Below are positions 1-5,111 of a stretch of DNA of 6,551 nt, in pieces. Positions within the stretch are counted from its first letter, which is position 1. Each line of letters starts with the position of its first letter. Below the pieces are notes generated by a model, which saw only the letters and a list, made by a program, of their open reading frames with translations, ran no database searches and was not told the DNA's origin. The DNA is from Promethearchaeia archaeon (lineage in GTDB: Archaea > Asgardarchaeota > Lokiarchaeia > Sigyniarchaeales > SOKP01). The translations under genes and the position numbers were made by a program. The DNA lies in NCBI GenBank assembly GCA_029856445.1, contig JAHQWY010000209.1, forward strand, positions 1 through 6,551, written 5' to 3'.

Positions 1-1067
1 ATTATAATTTATCTGAAAGTGGAGTTCATCCAATTTTATTAAGTGAATTATTATCAGATAATCCAGATTACATAAATCAATTACTTACTACTGAATTAAA
101 TTATCCTTATGTAAATGGTATTCCTGAATTAAGGGAAAACATAGCAGCTCTATATAATGAAGCTTCAGCAGAAAATGTATTAGTTACAACTGGAGCTGTT
201 GAAGCTAATTATAATACTATTAGTACATTACTCAATAAAGGTGAAGAAATCGTTATAATGTTACCTAATTATATGCAAATCTGGGGTATTGCTAAAAATT
301 CTGGATTAAAATTAAAAAATTTCCATTTACGTGAAGAAGATAGATGGACTCCCGATTTAGATGAACTAAATAAAACTGTAACTAAAAATACTAAACTTAT
401 AGCTATTTGTAATCCAAACAATCCTACTGGTTACATTCTATCAGAGAAAGAAATGGATTCAATTATTGATGTTGCAGAAAAGACAAACGCATGGATTTTA
501 GCTGATGAAGTTTACACCGGTGCTGAACGTACAAGAGATGAAGAAACTCCTTCCTTTTATGGGCGATATGACAAAGTTGTAGCAGTGGGTAGCATGAGTA
601 AAGCTTATGGACTACCTGGGCTACGTATAGGTTGGTTAGTTGCCCCTGTTGATACCGTAGATAAAATTTGGGCACGACATGAATATACTACCATTAGCGC
701 TACAATGCTATCAAATAAATTAGCTGCAATCGCACTCTCTCCTGAAGTTCGACCTCGTCTTATCCGACGAGCTCGTAATTTTATTCGTAGGGGTTATCCG
801 ATACTACAAAAATGGATGGATGACCATGAAAGTACTTTTAGTGTTATTCCTCCTCAAGCAGCCGCAATAGCTTTCGTTCGATACCATTTAGATATTAACT
901 CCTCCGAATTTGCAGAACGATTACGTAAGGAAAAGAGTGTATTTATTGTACCAGGAGACCATTTCGGTATGGATAAATTCTTTCGAATAAGTTTTGGATT
1001 ACCTCCAGATTACCTTACTTCAGGACTTAACCGTATACACGAATTAATTATGGAAATTAAGAGATAA
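1..1067 (+). CDS. PLP-dependent aminotransferase, class I/II, fold type I (5' end outside window)
   Basis: A pyridoxal-phosphate aminotransferase, expected to act in the cytoplasm on an amino acid/2-oxo acid pair; the substrate cannot be told from sequence. The frame is open from base 3 with no start before the left edge, so the N-terminus is missing. The 354 visible residues are probably all but some 20-40 of the protein, judged by usual family length. In visible numbering: an N-terminal NLSESGVHP segment; TTGAVEAN, fitting the cofactor phosphate loop; NPNNPTG at 137-143; DEVY with the pyridine-nitrogen Asp at 168; SMSKAYG with the Schiff-base Lys at 200; GLRIGW with Arg 208; and FRISFG with the likely carboxylate-binding Arg 328. 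The ATG at 258 is internal, because conserved sequence precedes it. Arginine codons are mostly CGN (16 of 21 visible), unlike the next two genes. The family call is firm; specificity is open. Confidence 0.93.
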   Translation, partial: YNLSESGVHPILLSELLSDNPDYINQLLTTELNYPYVNGIPELRENIAALYNEASAENVLVTTGAVEANYNTISTLLNKGEEIVIMLPNYMQIWGIAKNSGLKLKNFHLREEDRWTPDLDELNKTVTKNTKLIAICNPNNPTGYILSEKEMDSIIDVAEKTNAWILADEVYTGAERTRDEETPSFYGRYDKVVAVGSMSKAYGLPGLRIGWLVAPVDTVDKIWARHEYTTISATMLSNKLAAIALSPEVRPRLIRRARNFIRRGYPILQKWMDDHESTFSVIPPQAAAIAFVRYHLDINSSEFAERLRKEKSVFIVPGDHFGMDKFFRISFGLPPDYLTSGLNRIHELIMEIKR

Positions 1068-1078
1068 AAATTATACCC

Positions 1079-1084
1079 TTTTTT
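1079..1084 (+). terminator. T-tract after the aminotransferase gene
   Basis: Six T follow CCC twelve bases past the stop codon, and the next bases are also T-rich. No convincing hairpin precedes them. Archaeal RNA polymerase can terminate at T-rich stretches without a stem, so this is a plausible terminator that would separate the aminotransferase from fae-hps. In such AT-rich sequence a run of six is weak evidence alone. Confidence 0.4.
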
Positions 1085-1127
1085 ATTATTTGAGAATTAA
1101 TTCAATCAATAATTTTATTAATAAAAG

Positions 1128-1143
1128 ATTAACTCTAGTTAAT
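1128..1143. promoter_or_regulatory. Inverted repeat upstream of fae-hps (candidate operator)
   Basis: Seven-base arms ATTAACT and AGTTAAT are separated by only two bases (CT), giving a 16-bp near-perfect palindrome. It ends 26 bp before the TATA-like box of fae-hps. Position and symmetry fit a dimeric regulator site, probably for activation or for repression by an upstream-bound factor. AT-rich DNA makes short palindromes by chance, so this is only a candidate. Confidence 0.35.
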
Positions 1144-1145
1144 TG

Positions 1146-1169
1146 TAGTGTTATCTCAAAAATACACTA
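1146..1169. promoter_or_regulatory. Spaced inverted repeat abutting the fae-hps TATA-like box
   Basis: TAGTGT at 1146-1151 and ACACTA at 1164-1169 are exact inverted copies with 12 bases between them, so the arm centres are 18 bp apart. The right arm touches the TATA-like box, where a bound protein would meet TBP/TFB. The arms contain G and C, which makes them less likely to be chance than purely A/T arms. The role is inferred. Confidence 0.35.
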
Positions 1170-1178
1170 TTATATATA
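1170..1178 (+). promoter_or_regulatory. TATA-like box of fae-hps
   Basis: TTATATATA is the best TATA match in the intergenic region. With the usual archaeal spacing of about 25 bases, transcription would start near 1200 and give a leader of about 35 bases that includes the Shine-Dalgarno-like AAGGA at 1223-1227. A second AT-rich candidate (TTATAAAAA at 1195-1203) would put the start almost on the ribosome site and is less attractive. Confidence 0.45.
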
Positions 1179-1234
1179 ATTAATCTCCACAAAATTATAA
1201 AAAGAAAATTTAAAAAATATAAAAGGAAAATTGT

Positions 1235-2521
1235 ATGCCAAAACCGGATTATTTTATTGGAGAAGCATTGATAGGAGAGGGTAATGATCTAGCTCATGTG
1301 GATTTGATAATTGGTTCAAAGGATGGGCCTGTAGGAATTTCCTTCGCAAATGCTTTAAGTACTCCTTCAAAAGGTCACGGTGGTCTTCTTGGAGCCATTC
1401 GTCCTAATTTATTGTCGAAACCTGTCTCACTAATTGTACCTAAGGTAACAGTTGCCGATTTAGAAGATGCTAATAAAATATTTGGTCCTGCTCAAGCAGC
1501 AGTAGCGAAAGGGATTGCAGACGCCGTTGAAGAAGGTTTAATTCCTTTAAATAAAGTCGATGAGTGGGTTATAATTGTTAGTGTTTTTATCCATCCAGCA
1601 GCCAAAGATTATAGAAAAATATATCAATATAATTATGGAGCAACAAAATTGGCGATTCAGAGAGCATTAAGAGGATATCCTCCAATTGAAAAGATTTTTT
1701 ACGATAAAGATCGTGCAAAACACCCTGTTGCAGGGATTAGAGTTCCTAGATTATGGAGACCTCCTTATATTCAAGTTGCATTGGATCATCCTGCTCTGGA
1801 AAAGCAAATAAAGGTTGTTAAAGAATTACCAAAAAGTGACAGAATTATATTAGAAGTTGGTACACCATTTCTTAAGAAATACGGTGTCGAATCGATTAAA
1901 CAAATTAGAGAAGCTGCTAGAGAAAAGTTTATAGTAGCTGATTTAAAGACTTTGGATGTTGGAAAATTAGAAGTTGACTTTGCTTTTGATGCAACCGCTG
2001 ACGGTGTTGTAGCAAGTGGTTTAGCTGCTACAGCCTCACTTGACAAATTTATTTTAGAAGCACAAAGACTTGGAATTCATGCTTTTGTTGATACTATGGA
2101 AGTTCAAAACCCTATTGAGAAATTAAATTCCTTAAAACAAATCCCTGATGTTGTTATTATACATAGAGGAATTGATGTAGAACAGTCTACTGGGGGAGAT
2201 AAATCCCCTGATGCCCAACAAAAACAGAGATGGGCATTAGCTCCAAAAATCAAGGAATTATATGCTAGTAAAAAGAAAGCTTCAGGGAAAGACCGAGTAC
2301 TTGTTGCAGTAGCAGGTGGAATTGAACCTAGTTCAGCAGCTTATGCTTTAGATGCAGGAGCGGATATTTTGATCGTAGGAAGATTTATTGCATCTGCAAA
2401 AGATGTTAAATTTGCAATGAGAAGGATGCTTGGTGTTCTTCCAGGTTATCAAGATATCGACTTAAAAAGAATTCACACAGAAGATGATGATAATTCAGTA
2501 ACAAAAGCAACGTGGGATTAG
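1235..2521 (+). CDS. fae-hps: Bifunctional formaldehyde-activating enzyme / 3-hexulose-6-phosphate synthase
   Basis: The N-terminal Fae domain (about 1-165) condenses formaldehyde with tetrahydromethanopterin. The C-terminal HPS domain (about 175-428) interconverts formaldehyde plus ribulose 5-phosphate with hexulose 6-phosphate. In archaea lacking the oxidative pentose-phosphate pathway, the fusion is thought to run toward ribulose 5-phosphate while Fae captures the released formaldehyde. Visible evidence: GEALIGEGNDLAH with the Fae catalytic-type His 21; VFIHPAAKD; the HPS/OMP-decarboxylase-superfamily motif D236-L-K238-T-L-D241; and phosphate-site segments VAGGI (359-363) and IVGRFI (380-385). 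The length of 428 residues is as expected for the fusion, with no break at the linker (HPVAGIRVPRLWRPP). The start is fixed by AAGGA at 1223-1227, seven bases before ATG, and by the family-typical N-terminus. No hexulose-phosphate isomerase gene is in view. Two inverted repeats upstream suggest regulation. Confidence 0.97.
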   Translation: MPKPDYFIGEALIGEGNDLAHVDLIIGSKDGPVGISFANALSTPSKGHGGLLGAIRPNLLSKPVSLIVPKVTVADLEDANKIFGPAQAAVAKGIADAVEEGLIPLNKVDEWVIIVSVFIHPAAKDYRKIYQYNYGATKLAIQRALRGYPPIEKIFYDKDRAKHPVAGIRVPRLWRPPYIQVALDHPALEKQIKVVKELPKSDRIILEVGTPFLKKYGVESIKQIREAAREKFIVADLKTLDVGKLEVDFAFDATADGVVASGLAATASLDKFILEAQRLGIHAFVDTMEVQNPIEKLNSLKQIPDVVIIHRGIDVEQSTGGDKSPDAQQKQRWALAPKIKELYASKKKASGKDRVLVAVAGGIEPSSAAYALDAGADILIVGRFIASAKDVKFAMRRMLGVLPGYQDIDLKRIHTEDDDNSVTKATWD

Positions 2522-2548
2522 GCAGTCAAAAAGGCTACATATATTAAA

Positions 2549-2556
2549 TTTTTTTT
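2549..2556 (+). terminator. T8 tract after fae-hps
   Basis: Eight consecutive T start 27 bases past the fae-hps stop, with no strong stem before them. This fits an archaeal T-rich terminator and would make fae-hps a single-gene transcript, or attenuate read-through into the DUF385-like gene 76 bases further on. Confidence 0.5.
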
Positions 2557-2586
2557 AGCTCTCACTTTATCCTTACTAAAATTTTC

Positions 2587-2596
2587 TTAATAATAT
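2587..2596 (+). promoter_or_regulatory. Possible TATA-like box of the DUF385-like gene
   Basis: TTAATAATAT lies 35 bases before the ATG at 2632. At normal archaeal spacing it would start a transcript near 2620 with a leader of roughly ten bases, consistent with the lack of a clear Shine-Dalgarno sequence. AT-rich background makes this weak. Confidence 0.25.
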
Positions 2597-2631
2597 GGAA
2601 TTTAGTTACTTGATTTGATAAGAACTGAGTT

Positions 2632-3207
2632 ATGATTAATAATAAAAACAAAATCGGTGATGAATTATTACCAAGAACCGGATCAGCACTTTATAATATG
2701 AATCATCCAGATGAAATAATTAGGTTAAAAATATTAAAAAAGTATAAAAGATTGAATAAATATCTTGTTATCCCTTTATATAGATTAAGAATTATGCCTC
2801 TTTTAGGATTTGGAAGGATTTTTCTTATTCTAACGTCAATAGGTAGAAAAACAGGAAAAAAATGCAGAACGCCTTTAGAATATCATTGGATAGATGGTAT
2901 CATGACCATTTTCTCAGGAAGAGGAGAAAATTCAGGATGGTTAAAAAACATTCGAGCAAATCCAGATTCAGTTTGGGTTAGACATGGATTTCACACATTC
3001 CCTGCAAGAGTGAAGTTTATGTCGAATGAAAATGATAAGCTAAAAATTATAAGGTGGTATGTTACAAAGCATAGTAAATCAGCTAAAATGCTTTTTGGCT
3101 GGAACAACAAGATTGATGGACCTGAATCTTCTGATTTTTCAAAATTACTAAACACAGTTACAATTATCCAGCTTTTTCAAAAAGAGAACAAAAATCAGAT
3201 TTTATAA
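2632..3207 (+). CDS. DUF385 / Ddn-like deazaflavin (F420)-dependent oxidoreductase family protein
   Basis: A 191-residue protein of the split-beta-barrel family that includes mycobacterial Ddn (nitroreductase family, F420H2-dependent). The signature is visible: LTSIGRKTGKKCRTPL at 67-82, the Gly/Lys/Arg-rich turn and strand of the family, then a GRGENSGWLKN-type segment and NIRANP at 106-111, matching the usual W-x-x-N-L-x-A-N-P. The first 60 residues are basic, with a hydrophobic piece (LVIPLYRLRIMPLLGF), perhaps an amphipathic membrane-facing helix as proposed for Ddn. No true transmembrane span is seen. Substrate is unknown; quinone or other small-molecule reduction is the family's range. 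An in-frame TGA at 2626-2628 limits the start, and ATG 2632 has no clear ribosome site. The 3' end overlaps the convergent U32 gene by 6 bp. The fold call is good; F420 use is inferred from the family. Confidence 0.82.
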   Translation: MINNKNKIGDELLPRTGSALYNMNHPDEIIRLKILKKYKRLNKYLVIPLYRLRIMPLLGFGRIFLILTSIGRKTGKKCRTPLEYHWIDGIMTIFSGRGENSGWLKNIRANPDSVWVRHGFHTFPARVKFMSNENDKLKIIRWYVTKHSKSAKMLFGWNNKIDGPESSDFSKLLNTVTIIQLFQKENKNQIL

Positions 3208-4452
3208 TTGCTCTAATTTGAAAATTTTATCATTTTTCTTAACTTGTGTATCAACTGTGATCCCAACAGTGATCCTTTCCTTCTTAGATGAGATTAAAGG
3301 AGTTTCAGTTAAATTTTGCTTTTGTTTTATTTGAATCGACTTAATTTCTTGTCTTAGATATGTGTTTGTATGAGTACCTATGATAAAGATTTCATCTTTT
3401 AACTTAAGTTTACCTGATGATAAAAGAATTTTAGCTGCCTTTTTATCAGGATAATAGTTTAAAACCTTACCGATTTCAACTTTTTTAAAGTCTGAGATGT
3501 TTCCATCAAATTCTCTTTGAATTTCTGTACCCTTTGGCAACCCAAAATAAAATCCTGTAGAAAAACCTCGATTATATACTTTATTTAAACGATTTAGCCA
3601 ATTTTGAATCTTATCTTCTGAGAATTCATTTTCATAATATGCATCAATCGCCTCTTTATAGCAAGAGGTTGCTTCTTCAATATAAATCGGATCTCTCATC
3701 CGACCTTCGATTTTAAATGCGTCAATTTTAGCTTCAATCAATTGAGGAATATATTCTATCATACAGAGATCTTTCGTATTAAGGAAGAAAACACCATCAT
3801 ATAACAAATCATTATTTTGTTCATCAATAACTCTCCATTTTCTTCTACATGGCTGAACGCATTTTCCTCTATTAGCTGAGTAATCTTGGGACTGACAAAT
3901 TTCGGCAGAAAAATAGCATCGTCCTGATATTGAAGTACATTGAGCACCATGAATGAAACATTCAATTTCAGCTTTATATACCTTGTCTTTTATTTCTTTT
4001 ATTTGCTCTAGCGATAATTCTCGAGCAAGAATTAACCTTTGGGCTCCTAACGATTCATAGAATAGTGCCGCATAGGAATTAGAAATATTTGCTTGAGTAG
4101 AAATATGGAAATTTAATCCTTTTTCTTTTGTTAGATGAATAGCACCAATATCATGAATAATTACAGCATCAATTTCTGCTTCTACAGCTTTATCTAAAAC
4201 GTTATCTAAAAAATGGAATTCATTTTCATAGATGACGATATTTGTAGCCAGATATGCATAGATATTATTATTGTGGCAAGTTTTTACAATCTTATTTAGG
4301 TCATCTAGTCTAAAATTATCGCTATACATCCTCATGTTAAAAGATTCAACACCAAAATATACAGCATCAGCTTTACCTAAAACTGCATTCAATGATTTAT
4401 AATTCTTTAAAGGAGTCATTAATTCGACTCGTTTATTAGAGATTTTTCCCAT
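3202..4452 (-). CDS. Peptidase U32 family protein (probable Fe-S hydroxylase/modification enzyme)
   Basis: A 416-residue member of family U32. Despite the name, characterised relatives are not clear proteases: RlhA and TrhP are needed for 23S rRNA and tRNA hydroxylation, and UbiU/UbiV carry [4Fe-4S] clusters and act in ubiquinone hydroxylation. Visible evidence: N-terminal VELMTP and ADAVYFGVESFNMR, with an inferred TIM-barrel fold; STQANISN; and the core signature ECFIHGAQC...SGRC followed by NRGKC and PC. Cys 172, 179, 198 and 230 (LNTKDLC) are my candidates for cluster ligands, by spacing similar to UbiU; Cys 186 and 202 are extra. KIEGRMRDP at 247-254 is also typical. From about residue 335 a beta-rich C-terminal domain follows, as in the longer U32 proteins. 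The start has no strong Shine-Dalgarno sequence, so a leaderless transcript is possible. Archaeal substrate unknown. Confidence 0.9.
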   Translation of the reverse strand: MGKISNKRVELMTPLKNYKSLNAVLGKADAVYFGVESFNMRMYSDNFRLDDLNKIVKTCHNNNIYAYLATNIVIYENEFHFLDNVLDKAVEAEIDAVIIHDIGAIHLTKEKGLNFHISTQANISNSYAALFYESLGAQRLILARELSLEQIKEIKDKVYKAEIECFIHGAQCTSISGRCYFSAEICQSQDYSANRGKCVQPCRRKWRVIDEQNNDLLYDGVFFLNTKDLCMIEYIPQLIEAKIDAFKIEGRMRDPIYIEEATSCYKEAIDAYYENEFSEDKIQNWLNRLNKVYNRGFSTGFYFGLPKGTEIQREFDGNISDFKKVEIGKVLNYYPDKKAAKILLSSGKLKLKDEIFIIGTHTNTYLRQEIKSIQIKQKQNLTETPLISSKKERITVGITVDTQVKKNDKIFKLEQL

Positions 4453-4475
4453 TTTGTACCATATTACTAATTTTA

Positions 4476-4485
4476 TCTAAATAAA
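4476..4485 (-). promoter_or_regulatory. Possible TATA-like box of the U32 gene
   Basis: Read on the minus strand, TTTATTTAGA lies about 24-33 bases before the ATG of the U32 gene. That is the right distance for a leaderless or nearly leaderless archaeal mRNA, in line with the missing ribosome site. The match is poor and the region AT-rich. Confidence 0.2.
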
Positions 4486-4607
4486 ACTAAATGAAAATAG
4501 TCATACATCGTCTAAATATTTAATACTAATTCAAGAACGAACGTTTCTTAAAGTTTTTGGAAATAAAAAAAAAACCGTATTAATTTTTTGACACAATTTT
4601 TAAACAA

Positions 4608-4617
4608 AATTTATATC
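4608..4617 (+). promoter_or_regulatory. TATA-like box of the 77-residue protein gene
   Basis: AATTTATATC preceded by an A-rich AAACAAA, resembling a BRE/TATA pair. Expected transcription start is about 4640, leaving a leader of about 45-50 bases that holds an inverted repeat and a strong Shine-Dalgarno sequence. It is the clearest promoter-like element in the 235-bp divergent region at 4453-4687. Confidence 0.45.
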
Positions 4618-4639
4618 TATTAACAAATTAAATACAACC

Positions 4640-4658
4640 ATTAAAGTCTTACTTTAAT
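4640..4658 (+). promoter_or_regulatory. Perfect inverted repeat at the predicted start site / 5' leader
   Basis: Arms ATTAAAGT and ACTTTAAT are exact reverse complements with only CTT between them. The repeat sits between the TATA-like box and the ribosome site, at or just after the expected transcription start. It could be an operator blocking initiation, or an 8-bp hairpin at the mRNA 5' end. The outer bases (ATTAA...TTAAT) are shared with the palindrome upstream of fae-hps, which may be chance. Confidence 0.4.
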
Positions 4659-4671
4659 ATTATCAAAAAAA

Positions 4672-4677
4672 AAGGAG
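4672..4677 (+). promoter_or_regulatory. Strong Shine-Dalgarno sequence deciding the start of the 77-residue protein
   Basis: AAGGAG followed by AT is the strongest ribosome binding site in the window. It leaves ten bases to ATG 4688 but only one base to the in-frame TTG at 4679, so ATG 4688 is the start. Confidence 0.75.
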
Positions 4678-4687
4678 ATTGTTAAAA

Positions 4688-4921
4688 ATGCCAGATAAAT
4701 ATAACGTCGACATGACCTTAGGGGAGCTTTTAGATGACCCAGTATCTGAAAAATTCCTAAAGAGCCTTCCAGGAATGGCACAACTTATTGAAAGTCCTCA
4801 AGCTCAAATGGCTATGGGCTTTTCATTGCGCCAAATTCAAGAATATTCTGAGTCAATGGCTCCTGGACAATTTACCAAGGAGCAACTTGAAGAAATTGAC
4901 AAAGGCTTAAAAGCACTATAA
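4688..4921 (+). CDS. Small acidic helical protein, 77 residues, unknown function
   Basis: No function recognised. The protein begins MPDKYNVDM and appears almost wholly helical. Its layout is T-L-x-E-L-L-x-D-P at about residues 10-18, FLKSLPGM around 23-30, then MAMGFSLRQIQEYS and a final helix EQLEEIDKGLKAL. This pattern (TLGELLDDP ... LPGM ... GFSLRQI ... EQL..I...L) reminds me of a small helical domain found at the C-terminus of some bacterial hydrolases and glycosidases. Here it stands alone, and that resemblance is from memory only. There are no cysteines, signal peptide or membrane segment, so it should be cytosolic, possibly a binding module acting in trans. A promoter-like box, a palindromic leader, a strong ribosome site and a T10 tract make it a self-contained gene, probably well translated. 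Use ATG 4688, not TTG 4679. Confidence 0.8.
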   Translation: MPDKYNVDMTLGELLDDPVSEKFLKSLPGMAQLIESPQAQMAMGFSLRQIQEYSESMAPGQFTKEQLEEIDKGLKAL

Positions 4922-4953
4922 AAATCAATCAATTTCAAAAAATATAATTATTC

Positions 4954-4963
4954 TTTTTTTTTT
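4954..4963 (+). terminator. T10 tract after the 77-residue protein gene
   Basis: Ten consecutive T begin 33 bases past the stop codon. This is the longest T-run on the + strand and is placed where an archaeal T-rich terminator is expected. No stem is needed or seen. Confidence 0.55.
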
Positions 4964-5009
4964 AAAATTTATTAGTTAATAATATTAAAAAGAGAGAAAT
5001 AAAAATAGT

Positions 5010-5022
5010 AAAAATTAAAAAA
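5010..5022 (-). terminator. T-rich stretch downstream of the coiled-coil gene
   Basis: On the minus strand, T6 and T5 separated by AA lie about 90 bases past the stop of the coiled-coil gene. Between them and the gene, 5045-5050 and 5072-5077 (TCAGAG/CTCTGA) could pair around a 21-base loop, which is weak. The stretch 4922-5111 holds no gene that I can see, only these T-tracts of the two converging genes. Confidence 0.35.
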
Positions 5023-5111
5023 TCTTATTTATTTTGAAAAGACGTCAGAGTTCTACAGATTCTTGATTACTCTCTGAATTGTTGTTTTCTGTTAGTTTAT
5101 TTAGCTTAACA

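Noticed and set aside
258..260. ATG 258 as start of the aminotransferase
   Set aside because: The frame is open from base 3 and encodes conserved family sequence (NLSESGVHP, TTGAVEAN) upstream, so this methionine is internal.
2575..2606. Bulged inverted repeat ACTAAAATT / AATTTAGT before the DUF385-like gene
   Set aside because: It needs a bulge and a 15-base loop and is nearly all A/T, so it is not distinguishable from background.
4477..4517. Three copies of CTAAAT (4477, 4487, 4512) as iterons or operator repeats
   Set aside because: Hexamers of this composition are expected by chance in such AT-rich DNA, and the spacing is irregular.
4565..4574. A10 run as a terminator on the minus strand
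   Set aside because: It lies upstream of the U32 gene, not downstream of any minus-strand gene, so termination there has no clear purpose. Probably compositional.
4679..4687. TTG at 4679 as start of the small protein (80 residues)
   Set aside because: The Shine-Dalgarno sequence at 4672-4677 would be only one base away. ATG 4688 has a normal ten-base spacing.
4922..5111. tRNA, small RNA or CRISPR in the longer gene-free stretches
   Set aside because: No cloverleaf, conserved tRNA loop sequence or regularly spaced repeat is visible in any intergenic region of the window.
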